From Flavobacterium sp. YJ01 (GTDB lineage Bacteria; Bacteroidota; Bacteroidia; Flavobacteriales; Flavobacteriaceae): DNA of 64,000 nt. A model generated the notes under the pieces. The model saw only the letters and a list, made by a program, of their open reading frames with translations. It was not told where the DNA came from and searched no databases. The DNA lies in NCBI RefSeq assembly GCF_029320955.1, contig NZ_CP119757.1, forward strand, positions 4,340,001-4,404,000, written 5' to 3'. This document shows, in pieces, positions 43,620 through 52,610 of this stretch; position 1 is the stretch's first letter, and each line of letters starts with the position of its first letter. Both the position numbers and the translations under genes were made by a program.

Positions 43620-44543
43620 CTAACTCCTAAAAGCAATCGGTGTAAAAGAAGTTTGCTTTTTAAAGAAATTAGAAAAATGCGCTAATTCTTCGAAACCAAG
43701 AGAATATGCGATTTCAGAAATATTCCAATCGGTCTGTTTTAAAAGAATTTTGGCTTCGTTTGTTAATCTTGTGCTGATTAATTCGGTTGTGGTTTTTCCG
43801 GTATTTTCCTTTAAAACTTTATTTAAATGATTTACGTGAACCGATAATCTTTCCGCGAAATCTTTGGCAGTTCTCAGCTCTAATCTTTGATTTGGAGATT
43901 CTATTGGAAATTGTCTTTCTAATAATTCTGCAAATAAAGAAGAAACTCGCGCTGCCGAATTGTGTTTAGAATATAAAGCGGTTATAGGTTGTAATTTTTG
44001 TCCAAAGTGAATTAATTCAGCAACATAATTTCGAATTAAATCATATTTATAAATATAATCAGAGTTAATTTCTCTTTGTATTTTATTGAAAATCAAAGCA
44101 ATTTCCTCAACTTCTTGATCTGATAATTGAAAAATAGGGTAACCATCTGAAGCGAAAATTGGAAGTTCATCCAAATCAATTCCACTTTTATTTTTAGATA
44201 AAAATTCGCTTGTAAAAACACAAAACTGCCCAGATTGATTGGTGTCTTGCGGCAAATAATTGTACGGAATTTTTGGTGTTGCAAACAGTAATCCTTGTTT
44301 TTCTATTTCGATTATTTTATCTGCATATTCGGCTTTATTGTGACCTCGAATTAAACTTATTTTATAATAAGCTCTTCTATCATAAGGCATTCCGGGTTTT
44401 CCTTTTAGACGTTCCAGAAGTTCTTTTATATCAAAAACATTAAAATGCCCGATTTCTTTCTGAATATCATTTGGCAGTAAAGAATTAGGTTCAACGGTTG
44501 AGCCTTCTGTTATGTCTTTGTAAAATGAATCTAGAGATTTCAT
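43620..44543 (-). CDS. AraC-family transcription regulator
   Basis: The 307-residue protein has an N-terminal cupin-like sensing domain (about 25-190). The C-terminal double helix-turn-helix covers about 208-307 (DFAERLSVHVNHLNKVLKEN, then WNISEIAYSLGFEELAHFSNFFK). It points toward the two SDR genes, a common arrangement for an activator of oxidoreductase genes in Bacteroidota. Confidence 0.88.
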   Translation of the reverse strand: MKSLDSFYKDITEGSTVEPNSLLPNDIQKEIGHFNVFDIKELLERLKGKPGMPYDRRAYYKISLIRGHNKAEYADKIIEIEKQGLLFATPKIPYNYLPQDTNQSGQFCVFTSEFLSKNKSGIDLDELPIFASDGYPIFQLSDQEVEEIALIFNKIQREINSDYIYKYDLIRNYVAELIHFGQKLQPITALYSKHNSAARVSSLFAELLERQFPIESPNQRLELRTAKDFAERLSVHVNHLNKVLKENTGKTTTELISTRLTNEAKILLKQTDWNISEIAYSLGFEELAHFSNFFKKQTSFTPIAFRS

Positions 44544-44589
44544 ATTTGTGAATTGTAAAAATCAAATATACAAAAAAATAAGCTTTGTG

Positions 44590-44712
44590 AGTTTAACCGC
44601 AAAGAAAGCAAGGTTTTTTGATTTAGAAGCCTATAGAAAACGCAAAGTTCGCAAACCTTTGTGTAAAATCTTTGCGAACTTTGCGTATATCTTTGCGCTC
44701 TTTGCGGTTAAA
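44590..44712. repeat. CGCAAAG dispersed repeat tract
   Basis: The arms GTTTAACCGCAAAGAAAGC near 44592 and GCTCTTTGCGGTTAAAAC ending at 44713, with inner AACGCAAAGTTCGCAAA / TTTGCGAACTTTGCGT, fold into a long hairpin. It overlaps the stop of the 2H-protein gene by a few bases. Confidence 0.75.
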
Positions 44713-45268
44713 ACAAACTTCCCTGTACAAATTCAGGTTCAGGATTATTGCCAAAAGGAATTGCATCAATTACAAAAAACTGTTTTTTTATTGGATCAAA
44801 TTCTCTTAAAACAATTTCATTACAGTCAAATTGAAGATGGATTGTGGTAAAAAGTTCAGAAGCTATTTTAAGATTTTCGGGAGTCAATCGCCTTCCAATT
44901 GACATATGCGGATTATCACTTTTTTTTAGTTTTAGAGATTTTAAAGTTTCATGAATTTTTTTCATAATTGGAACAAGATTATTTGTAGAATCCTTGTTTA
45001 CACCAATAAAAAAAGCTCCGGCATTTGGGAAAGAATCAAAGTGATCTAAAGAAACTTCAAAGGGCGTAAAAGTATCAGCAATTTTAGAAAGCTTTTGTTT
45101 GATAGTGTCAAGTTGAGATTCATCAATAATAAATTCGCAAATTGTAATATGTGCTTCAGAATTGCAGCTGTTGTACCAATCTATTTTGCTTTTTAAAAAA
45201 TCTTTTAGTTTTTTAACTGGTTCAACAACCGTTTTAGAATAAAATACAACCGAATACGTTTTTTCCAT
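44708..45268 (-). CDS. 2H phosphoesterase / 2'-5' RNA ligase-like protein
   Basis: The 186-residue protein carries the paired HxT/S motifs of the 2H superfamily, AHITICEF (His40, Thr42) and PHMSIGR (His121, Ser123), about 80 residues apart as expected. Members cleave or join cyclic phosphates on RNA or nucleotides. The substrate is not known. It lies 23 bases downstream of the small unknown gene and is probably cotranscribed with it. Confidence 0.8.
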   Translation of the reverse strand: MEKTYSVVFYSKTVVEPVKKLKDFLKSKIDWYNSCNSEAHITICEFIIDESQLDTIKQKLSKIADTFTPFEVSLDHFDSFPNAGAFFIGVNKDSTNNLVPIMKKIHETLKSLKLKKSDNPHMSIGRRLTPENLKIASELFTTIHLQFDCNEIVLREFDPIKKQFFVIDAIPFGNNPEPEFVQGSLF

Positions 45269-45291
45269 TTTTAGGACTTTGAATTACAAAT

Positions 45292-45606
45292 TTAAAGCTT
45301 TCCTTTCAAATGTAAGCGGTGTAAAATTTCGGATTTCAATAAACCGCTTCCGCCGCCAAAATGTTCAATTACTTCAACATCTGGCTGATTTTTTATGCAA
45401 AAAGAAGTGAACTCTTTTTCAATATGATCTTCGATACCAGAACTCAAAAGAACAATGTCTATCTTATTATTTTCAAAGTAATTCTGGGCTTCTTTTTCAT
45501 TGTTAAAAGCAACTGCATTCCAGTTTTCATCTGCATTGACAAGACGTAGTAAAATGGCCAAAATAGCTTCGTTTTTTCCGAGCAATAAAAATTCTAGAGT
45601 TTTCAT
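45292..45606 (-). CDS. Small protein resembling a partial receiver fold
   Basis: The 104-residue protein has no signal or span. The pattern KTLEFLLLGKNEAILAILLR, then NKIDIVLLSSGIED and VEVIEHFGG, alternates beta strands and helices as in CheY folds, but the acidic pocket and phosphoacceptor are absent. I do not assign a function. It directly precedes the 2H phosphoesterase gene. Confidence 0.55.
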   Translation of the reverse strand: MKTLEFLLLGKNEAILAILLRLVNADENWNAVAFNNEKEAQNYFENNKIDIVLLSSGIEDHIEKEFTSFCIKNQPDVEVIEHFGGGSGLLKSEILHRLHLKGKL

Positions 45607-46104
45607 AATATCCAGTTTAAGTGAAAAAGATACAACATTTCTAAGTTAAAATCATCAGAACAAAAATAGAAAGGATTGATCTAATCAAACTTAATCTAGA
45701 ACAAGAAAAGCGTTTATTTTTTTGATCCTATTGTGTTTTATCAGAATTCACCGATTACACTTTCTCTAAAGTTTTGTTAAAGTTGTTGGTGTAATGTTTT
45801 GTACAGCAATTGATTAACTTTTATCATGTGATTTTTTAACATAAAGATGAGGAAAACCGTAAGGTAATATCTTTTTCTGCTTATAATTTTGTCCTGTAAA
45901 AATTTAAAAACCGTGGCATTCTTTGCCTTTTTGGATGTCATTTTAAATTTTTATACTGTTTTTGGAGAAACATTTTTTTAGAATTGATTCAGACATATTC
46001 ATTTGATCGTGGGTAATTGTATAAGTTTGCAATATACATTAATGTCGAATTTTTAAGGGTTTTAAGATTAAGTCGACGGACGAAATTTTAAAACCCTTTT
46101 TTTT
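45607..46104. other. 498-base spacer with a small-RNA candidate
   Basis: The right end holds a promoter-like box and a strong terminator (46002-46106). A minus-strand frame at 45777-45941 (54 codons, MTSKKAKNATVFKFLQDKII) is open and rich in Lys, but it resembles nothing I know and could be chance in A/T-rich DNA. Nothing else was seen. Confidence 0.5.
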
Positions 46105-46106
46105 TT
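46035..46106 (+). ncRNA. Candidate small RNA of about 70 nt
   Basis: A -7 box TAAGTTTG at 46022-46029 fits TAnnTTTG, with TTTG at 46002-46005 sixteen bases upstream. About 25 bases later the hairpin AAGGGTTTTAA (46055-46065) / TTAAAACCCTT (46088-46098) with GTCGAC in its loop region ends in ten T residues. No ORF of more than four codons lies between. The T run points rightward, so the hairpin is not an ideal terminator for the leftward AraC gene. Confidence 0.35.
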
Positions 46107-47136
46107 AGAATAAAAGTGAAAGTCCGATTAGCCAGAATTGCAGGAAGTTGGTATTAAGTTTGAATTTTTGAGGCGAAAACCCATAATAGCTTTTGAAAGC
46201 AGCCGAAAAATGAGAAACATCTTTGTAACCGCATTTATAAGCTACTTCGCTTACTGTTGCCTTTTTATTTTGAAATAACTCTTTGGCTTGTTCCATTCTG
46301 AGCTTTATGATATAGCTTTTGACAGTTGTGCCAAAACAGGCTTTAAATCCTTTTTTTAATTTGAACTCGTTTAACGAAATTAGTCTTGAAAGTTCGGGTA
46401 GAGTAGGTGTGTTTCGATAATCGTTGTCTAGTATTTTTTTTGCTTCTAATAATTTTGTGTAATCTTCCTCGTCAATATTTTCTTGTACTGAAGGTTTAGT
46501 ATTTAGGGTTTCAAGCTGATAAATTAAAAGCTCTTTAATCTTGCTTTCTATGTAAATCCGTTTGAGAGCGCCTTGTCTTGTACAGTTTTTTATTTCGTGC
46601 GTAACCCATTGTATTGCAGGTGTAAAAGGAAGATATTTCGAAGTTAAATAACTTGATTTTTTATTTAAAATGTTTCTTGAGAATTTTTCATGAAGCTGCC
46701 AATCTTCATTAATTATATTGTAATAAAACTCTTTAGAAAGAATTATGGATAAATAATTAATTTGCGTAAAAGGCGGAATAGTAAAAGATGCTTTAAAATT
46801 GTCTGTGTAAAAAATATTGTGTGTATTTTCTTTAGAGTATTTTTCTCCTTCTAAATCTTCAATTTTAGTTTCTACATTACTGCTGTAAATAAAATTCATG
46901 ACAACAGATTCTTCATCAATTTCAAAAATAACGGTTTTAGAAGTCGAGAAATACATCTGAGTATCCAATAAAACCAGACCTTCGGTTATTAAATGCCGAC
47001 TGATGATTTTTTCTGCATCACTGTTTTCAATATTGATGTTTTCTTCTGTTAAAGTGCTTTTGGGGTAATATTTATCTCCAATTTTAATTTTTATTATTGG
47101 GGTTTCTGGTGTTAAAAGTGTGGCTTCGATTTTCAA
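46105..47136 (-). CDS. AraC-family regulator, PchR-like, of the uptake locus
   Basis: The 343-residue protein has a C-terminal AraC domain at about 235-330 (NTPTLPELSRLISLNEFKLK, then ATVSEVAYKCGYKDVSHFSAAFK, YGFSPQKFK). The layout of a long N-terminal domain without cupin motifs and this C-terminal module resembles PchR, the regulator of siderophore uptake. It is divergent from the TonB-dependent receptor, with a direct-repeat site between the two. It probably activates the receptor operon when its ligand, perhaps a ferric siderophore, is present. Confidence 0.85.
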   Translation of the reverse strand: MKIEATLLTPETPIIKIKIGDKYYPKSTLTEENINIENSDAEKIISRHLITEGLVLLDTQMYFSTSKTVIFEIDEESVVMNFIYSSNVETKIEDLEGEKYSKENTHNIFYTDNFKASFTIPPFTQINYLSIILSKEFYYNIINEDWQLHEKFSRNILNKKSSYLTSKYLPFTPAIQWVTHEIKNCTRQGALKRIYIESKIKELLIYQLETLNTKPSVQENIDEEDYTKLLEAKKILDNDYRNTPTLPELSRLISLNEFKLKKGFKACFGTTVKSYIIKLRMEQAKELFQNKKATVSEVAYKCGYKDVSHFSAAFKSYYGFSPQKFKLNTNFLQFWLIGLSLLF

Positions 47137-47140
47137 AATT

Positions 47141-47173
47141 TAATCCGTTTTTACAAAATAATAATCCGTTTTT
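47141..47173. promoter_or_regulatory. Direct-repeat operator TAATCCGTTTTT x2 for the AraC regulator
   Basis: TAATCCGTTTTT occurs at 47141-47152 and 47162-47173, exactly 21 bp (two helical turns) apart. It lies just upstream of the receptor promoter and between divergent regulator and receptor genes. AraC-type proteins bind such direct repeats. Confidence 0.6.
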
Positions 47174-47200
47174 CCCTATCTTTTTTTAAGACGTTGATGG

Positions 47201-47208
47201 TACTTTTG
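47201..47208 (+). promoter_or_regulatory. -7 promoter box TACTTTTG of the TonB receptor operon
   Basis: The box fits TAnnTTTG. It lies 27 bases after the second operator repeat and 35 bases before the receptor ATG. The -33 position lacks a clear TTTG, as expected for an activator-dependent promoter. Confidence 0.5.
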
Positions 47209-47243
47209 CAGCAAAGTTATTTATAATTAGTCTAATTAAAGAT

Positions 47244-49634
47244 ATGTCAACTCAAAAAAAATTATTTTCCAGTTTATTTCTTCTTATCACGTTCTTCTCG
47301 TTTTCCCAGCAAAATCAAGGTTTTACAGTGTCTGGACAGGTTGTTGAAAATTCTGGTCAAACAATTCCTTACGCAACAATTATTATCGAAAAAACGGGTT
47401 TAAGTGTAATTTCAGATGAAAATGGAAATTATAATTTTAAAAATGTACCAACAGGAAAACACACTTTAAAAATTTCTGCGATCGGTTTTGCAGTTTATAA
47501 AAAGCAAATCGAAATTTCAGGTAATTTGAATATTCCAGTTAAAATGGAAACCGAATCGCAAGAATTAGAAAGTGTTACCGTTCTCGGAAGAACACAAACT
47601 GAGAAAGTAAATAAACAAGCTTACAGCGTAACCGCAATTGATGCTAAAAAACTACATAATTCAACTTTAGATTTATCTCATGCTCTAGATCGTGTTTCTG
47701 GAGTTCGTAATAGGGAATCTGGTGGAGTTGGTTCTAGATCAGAACTTTCAATCAATGGATTCGCAGGTAATCAGATTAAAGTTTTTATTGATGGAGTGCC
47801 AATGGATAATTTTGGTTCTTCTTTTCAAATGAATAATATTCCAGTCAATCTTGCAGATCGAGTAGAAGTTTACAAAGGAGTTGTGCCAATTTGGTTAGGT
47901 GGAGATGCTTTAGGTGGAGCTATCAATATTGTTACAAGCAGTAAGCCTAGAACTTATATCGACGCTTCTTATTCTTTTGGATCATTTAATACGCATCGTT
48001 CAAGTCTTAATGCTGGATATACGGCAAAAAGTGGTTTCACAACAGAGATTAATGCTTTTCAGAATTATTCAGATAACAATTATTGGGTAAATGTCGACGT
48101 AGCCGATTTGAATACGGGAGCTTATTTTCCAAATCAAAGAGTAAGACGTTTTCATGATAAATACCGCAACGAAACTGTAATTTTTAATATCGGTGTTACT
48201 GGAAAAAAATACGCTGATAAATTGATGATTGGTTTTACAGGTGGCGAAAACCAAGCAGATATTCAGACAGGTGCCAGAATGGTGAGTGTATTTGGTAAGA
48301 TTTATAGAAAAGGAAGCATTGTGATGCCTACAATTAAATATCAAGTAAAAGATTTATTTACAAAAGGCTTAAATGTAAATGTTACCGGAAATTACAATTT
48401 TGGATACGAGCAAAATATAGATACAGTTTTTAGAAGATATAACTGGTTTGGCGATTATAAAGAATATGCTGGAACAGGAGGAGAGAGAAGCCGTACTTTA
48501 CGTAAATTCTACAACAACAATGGAGTGGCAACTGCCAATGCGACTTATACATTAAACGAAAGACACTCTTTCATGCTTAATAACACGTTCAATACCTTTG
48601 ACCGTAAAGAAAGTGATGAGTTGGTTCCAGAATCTTTGGTTTATAAACAGCCTAAGAAAACACAGAAAAATGTTTTAGGATTAGGATATAAATTAGATTT
48701 CAACACAAAGTGGAGTACTTCTGTATTTATTAAAGATTACTCGTTAAAAACTACTTATTCAAGAAGTTATAATCCTTCTGGAAATGCTGGTGATATTGCT
48801 TATCAAAAATATGTTGATAATACTTCTACAACAGGATATGGTGGTGCAACAAGCTACTATTTAAAACGTAATCTTCAGGTAAAAGCGTCTTATGAAAAAA
48901 CATACAGACTTCCGAGTCCAGAAGAAATCTTCGGAAATGTAAACGATAATTTAGAAGGAAATCTTTCTTTAAGACCTGAAACAAGTAACAATTTTAATAT
49001 TGGAGCAAGTTATCAGACCAGTTTTAACGAAAAAAATGCATTATCGTTTGATGTCAATCTTTTACATAGAAATGCAACAGATTTCATTCGTCCGACTTTA
49101 AATAATAATCAAACCATGACTACCAATGTCAACCAAGGAAAAGTGACAAATTATGGTATTGATGGAGAAATTAGATATTCTTACGGAAATCGTTTTACAG
49201 CTGGTGTTAATACAACGTATCAGAATATTCGAAATATGACCGAATATGAGCCAAATCAAAATTATGTATCTCCATTTTATAAAGACAGAATTCCAAACAT
49301 GCCTTTTCTTTTTGGAAATGCCGATGCCACAATGTTCTTTAATAACTTATGGAAAAAAGGAAACAATTTATCAGTTGGTTATAACCTGCTTTATGTTCAT
49401 ACCTACTATTTATCATGGCCAAGTATGGGAAGCAAAGACAGCAAATTGGAAATCCCTCAGCAGTTTAGCCACGATTTAAATGCTGTTTACACGATGGCAA
49501 ACGGAAAATACAACATTGCTTTTGAGTGTAAAAATTTCTTAGATAATAAGCTTTACGACAATTTCTCTTTGCAAAAACCAAGTAGAGCTTTTTATATCAA
49601 ATTGAGATATTATTTCAGTAAATCAAATAAATAA
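47244..49634 (+). CDS. TonB-dependent outer-membrane receptor, probable siderophore uptake
   Basis: The 796-residue protein has a signal peptide ending SFS-Q and a carboxypeptidase-regulatory-like domain at about 28-110. A plug domain follows (117-235, with VTVLGRTQTEKVNKQAYSV and GVPMDNFGSSF), then a 22-strand-type barrel to the C-terminal strand FYIKLRYYFSKSNK. The neighbours (PchR-like regulator, DUF4374-like lipoprotein, PepSY membrane protein) resemble iron-siderophore loci of Bacteroidota. The ligand is inferred, not shown. Confidence 0.88.
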   Translation: MSTQKKLFSSLFLLITFFSFSQQNQGFTVSGQVVENSGQTIPYATIIIEKTGLSVISDENGNYNFKNVPTGKHTLKISAIGFAVYKKQIEISGNLNIPVKMETESQELESVTVLGRTQTEKVNKQAYSVTAIDAKKLHNSTLDLSHALDRVSGVRNRESGGVGSRSELSINGFAGNQIKVFIDGVPMDNFGSSFQMNNIPVNLADRVEVYKGVVPIWLGGDALGGAINIVTSSKPRTYIDASYSFGSFNTHRSSLNAGYTAKSGFTTEINAFQNYSDNNYWVNVDVADLNTGAYFPNQRVRRFHDKYRNETVIFNIGVTGKKYADKLMIGFTGGENQADIQTGARMVSVFGKIYRKGSIVMPTIKYQVKDLFTKGLNVNVTGNYNFGYEQNIDTVFRRYNWFGDYKEYAGTGGERSRTLRKFYNNNGVATANATYTLNERHSFMLNNTFNTFDRKESDELVPESLVYKQPKKTQKNVLGLGYKLDFNTKWSTSVFIKDYSLKTTYSRSYNPSGNAGDIAYQKYVDNTSTTGYGGATSYYLKRNLQVKASYEKTYRLPSPEEIFGNVNDNLEGNLSLRPETSNNFNIGASYQTSFNEKNALSFDVNLLHRNATDFIRPTLNNNQTMTTNVNQGKVTNYGIDGEIRYSYGNRFTAGVNTTYQNIRNMTEYEPNQNYVSPFYKDRIPNMPFLFGNADATMFFNNLWKKGNNLSVGYNLLYVHTYYLSWPSMGSKDSKLEIPQQFSHDLNAVYTMANGKYNIAFECKNFLDNKLYDNFSLQKPSRAFYIKLRYYFSKSNK

Positions 49635-49659
49635 ATTTTAATATAAATACTATAATACA

Positions 49660-50892
49660 ATGAAAAAAAGTACCACATTAGCGTTATTATCAGCTGTTTT
49701 AGCTTTTACAGCTTTTTCTTGCAGCAGTGATTCTGATAATTCAGGAGGAGAATCTGGCGGAGGATCTGATACAGGAAAAACTAAATATATAATTACTGCA
49801 ACTACAGGAGCTGCAGGAATTGCAGATTATTTATTGACTGCAGACGATGTTTCTACAGGTTCTATCACAACAACTGGAAATGGTTTAGAGCAAGACGGAA
49901 CATACCGTTACTACATTACGGCACAAAATAACTTCTTCAGTTTGCTTTACGGACAAGGAAACCCTGGAGCTGTAACAACTTATAACTTAAATGCAGAAGG
50001 AAAACTAGTTAAAAAATCTGATTTTCAAGCAGAAACAGTACACGTATTTGCTGCTGTAAACAAAGATATCTTAACAATTAAAGTTCCAAGAAGTGGCGCT
50101 TCTATCGCTTCAATGTACAAGATTGATGCTGAAAAATCGCTTATTACTGGTGAAGCGCAACAAGACACTAAAGTATTGGCTAAAAACGGAGAAAGAGCTT
50201 TCTTTACTTGGGCAACTCAAGTTGGAGACAAAGTGTATATGCCTTACATGAGTATTAAAGGAGATGGAGTTGATAACTTCGGAACTGTAAATCCAGATAG
50301 TACTTGGGTTGCGGTTTACAACTATCCAGAACTTAAATTAGAAAAAGTAATCAAAGATAACCGTACAAGTTATTTAGGAGCTTATTTTACAAACGGATTA
50401 TTCCAAGATGAAAATGGAGATGCTTACGGTTTCTCTGGAGCTATCGCGACAAGTAATGCAGTTTTAACTTCTACAAAACCTTCAGCGGTTGTTAGAATTA
50501 AAAAAGGAACAACAGAATTTGATAAAACGTATTTCTTCAATGTTCAAGAAAAATCGGGTGGCTACAAAATCTCTTCTACAAGCTACATTTCAAAAGGTAA
50601 ATTCTTATTGTTAATGTACGGAAATGTTGGAAAAAACAATGGTGCAGTTAAAATGGCTATCGCAGATGTTTACAACCAAACATTTACTTGGGTAACAAAT
50701 GCTCCAGCAACTTTAACTTCTGTAACTAGCCGTTACAACATCACTTCAGAAGATGGAAGCTCTGCAATTGTAGGTATCAATACTCCTGACGGAAACTGGA
50801 TTTACTCTATCAACGGTACAACTGCTGTTGCTACAAAAGGTATGAAAGTGGAAGGCGGACAAATTACTGCAATTCAGAAATTAAAATACTAA
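49660..50892 (+). CDS. DUF4374-like surface lipoprotein of the uptake locus
   Basis: The 410-residue protein has a lipobox with Cys21 (AFTAFSC) followed by a Ser/Gly/Asp linker. That linker, SSDSDNSGGESGGG, includes the acidic residues seen in exported Bacteroidota lipoproteins. The rest suggests a beta-propeller. Proteins of this type sit beside TonB receptors for siderophores, where they are thought to capture the ligand at the surface. It follows the receptor by 25 bases. Confidence 0.8.
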   Translation: MKKSTTLALLSAVLAFTAFSCSSDSDNSGGESGGGSDTGKTKYIITATTGAAGIADYLLTADDVSTGSITTTGNGLEQDGTYRYYITAQNNFFSLLYGQGNPGAVTTYNLNAEGKLVKKSDFQAETVHVFAAVNKDILTIKVPRSGASIASMYKIDAEKSLITGEAQQDTKVLAKNGERAFFTWATQVGDKVYMPYMSIKGDGVDNFGTVNPDSTWVAVYNYPELKLEKVIKDNRTSYLGAYFTNGLFQDENGDAYGFSGAIATSNAVLTSTKPSAVVRIKKGTTEFDKTYFFNVQEKSGGYKISSTSYISKGKFLLLMYGNVGKNNGAVKMAIADVYNQTFTWVTNAPATLTSVTSRYNITSEDGSSAIVGINTPDGNWIYSINGTTAVATKGMKVEGGQITAIQKLKY

Positions 50893-50902
50893 TATTTTTT
50901 TT

Positions 50903-50933
50903 ACCGTAAGTTCTCATTTTGAGGACTTACGGT
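50903..50933 (+). terminator. Hairpin terminator or attenuator inside the uptake operon
   Basis: ACCGTAAGTTCTCA at 50903-50916 pairs with TGAGGACTTACGGT at 50920-50933, with one G-T pair, and a T run follows. It lies between the lipoprotein and PepSY genes, so it may reduce transcription of the latter. Confidence 0.7.
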
Positions 50934-50966
50934 TTTTTTATTTATCCTATTTATCTATCACAAAAT

Positions 50967-52442
50967 ATGTTTTCTTTTTTAAAATCAAAACCAACCCCAA
51001 ACAATAAGAAAAAAAGTAAAAAATCACTTTTTAAGCGCGTTATGGCTTGGCTGCATTTGTGGCTTGGTTTAGCGTCTGGAATCATTGTAGTTATTGTCAG
51101 CCTTACGGGCTGTATTTATGTTTTTGAGCACGAAATAAAAGATTTTATCGAAGACTGGCGTTTTGTAAAACCTCAGGAAAAAGCATTTTTGTTGCCTTCT
51201 CAATTGGTTTCAATTGCAGATAAAAAAATGAAAGATAAAAAAGCTACAAGTGTTACTTTCGGAGAAAAAGACGAAGCGGCAATTGTAGGCTATTTTGTAG
51301 AGAAAAAAGAAGATGGTGAAAGAGGCGGTCGAGGAGAAAAGGGCGAAAACAAAAAAGCGGAACATAAAAGAGGAGAAAGAAAAAAAGATTTCGCTAAAAA
51401 TGAAGGCGAAAAAGCAAAATCTGATCTAAAAACTCAAGGTAAACCTAGAGAAAAAGAAAAAGGAAAAGGAAAAGATGAAAAGCGTAAAGGCGGTAGAAGA
51501 TCTGGAACTTTTATTAGCGTTTATATGAATCCGTACACGGGAGAAATATTAAACGTAAAAACTTTTTCTAGAGGAGATTCGCCAGATTTTTTCAGATGGA
51601 TATTAAACGGACATCGTGCTTTGTGGCTTCCTTATGATATCGGAAGACCAATTGTAGGTGTTGCTGTTCTAATTTTTGTGGTTTTATTAATTTCGGGTAT
51701 CGTTTTATGGTGGCCAACAAAATGGATAAAATCAATTATTGATAAAAGTTTTAAAATTAAATGGGATGCCAGCTTTAAACGTGTAAATTATGATATGCAT
51801 AATGTGTTCGGTTTTTACAGCTGTATATTCTTGTTTTTTATTGCCGTAACTGGTTTAGTTTGGAGTTTTGGATGGTGGAGTAAATCATTATATTGGGTAA
51901 CTTCTGGCGGAAAACCATTGACAGAAAACCGTGAATCTCCAAAATCAGATACTACAAATGTTGTAGCATTTAATATTACAACTGCCGACAAGGTATTATT
52001 AAAATTAAGAAAAGAAAATCCGCAAGCTTCTGGAATTTTAGTTAACATTCCCGGAAAACCTTCGGATCCAATTGGTGCTTTTGTTTACAAGCAAAAAAAC
52101 ACCTATTACAATATGGATCGTTACAGTTACGATCAGCAGTCTTTGAAAGAGATTTCAATTAAAACTCCTTTCTCAGGGAAATATGTAGAGGCAAATATTC
52201 CAGACAAAATCAGACGTATGAATTATGATATTCACGTTGGAAGTGTTCTTGGACTAACAGGAAAAATTATTGCATTTTTTGCCAGCTTAATTTCTGCAAC
52301 TCTTCCTATCACTGGATTTATAATTTGGTGGGGTAAACAGAAATGGGGTAAAAAGAAGCCCGCCTCAAAACCAAAAGTGGCAGCTAAAGCAATTCCTGTT
52401 CCTAAATTGAAAAATACAGCAGAACAAGAAGTTACTGCTTAA
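50967..52442 (+). CDS. PepSY-associated membrane protein with a charged insert
   Basis: I start at MFSFLKSKPT (491 residues). The earlier ATG at 50919 lies within the terminator hairpin and lacks membrane-targeting character. Spans are near 27-51, 215-240, 270-290 and 440-465. The PepSY motif TFISVYMNPYTGEIL lies at 181-195. An insert of almost only Lys, Glu, Arg and Gly occupies 112-179. Such proteins sit with siderophore receptors and may carry out ferric reduction. Confidence 0.8.
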   Translation: MFSFLKSKPTPNNKKKSKKSLFKRVMAWLHLWLGLASGIIVVIVSLTGCIYVFEHEIKDFIEDWRFVKPQEKAFLLPSQLVSIADKKMKDKKATSVTFGEKDEAAIVGYFVEKKEDGERGGRGEKGENKKAEHKRGERKKDFAKNEGEKAKSDLKTQGKPREKEKGKGKDEKRKGGRRSGTFISVYMNPYTGEILNVKTFSRGDSPDFFRWILNGHRALWLPYDIGRPIVGVAVLIFVVLLISGIVLWWPTKWIKSIIDKSFKIKWDASFKRVNYDMHNVFGFYSCIFLFFIAVTGLVWSFGWWSKSLYWVTSGGKPLTENRESPKSDTTNVVAFNITTADKVLLKLRKENPQASGILVNIPGKPSDPIGAFVYKQKNTYYNMDRYSYDQQSLKEISIKTPFSGKYVEANIPDKIRRMNYDIHVGSVLGLTGKIIAFFASLISATLPITGFIIWWGKQKWGKKKPASKPKVAAKAIPVPKLKNTAEQEVTA

Positions 52443-52490
52443 AAATAGTAAAACTGGTTTTTAATTCTTTTTTGTTTTTTTTTTTTTTGA

Positions 52491-52526
52491 TCAAAGGCAA
52501 AGCTGAGCAAGCTTTGCCTTTTTGAT
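52491..52526 (+). terminator. Terminator of the uptake operon
   Basis: The stem CAAAGGCAAAGCT / AGCTTTGCCTTTTTG is formed around a short GAGCA loop and is followed by a T-rich end, 50 bases after the PepSY-type stop. Confidence 0.7.
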
Positions 52527-52551
52527 TTTATGAATATGATATAAAAAAAAT

Positions 52552-52590
52552 TCCAAATTCCAATTTTTAAAATTGGAATTTGGAATTTTA
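52552..52590 (-). terminator. Terminator of the outer-membrane barrel gene
   Basis: CAAATTCCAATTTTTAAAATTGGAATTTG is a near-perfect hairpin with A/T-rich ends on both sides, 21 bases beyond the stop. Confidence 0.65.
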
Positions 52591-52610
52591 ATATTAAAGT
52601 TTAAATGCGA

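Noticed and set aside
45777..45941. 54-codon minus-strand ORF in the 46-kb spacer
   Set aside because: It is Lys-rich and unlike known proteins; chance is likely in A/T-rich DNA. It is mentioned in the spacer entry only.
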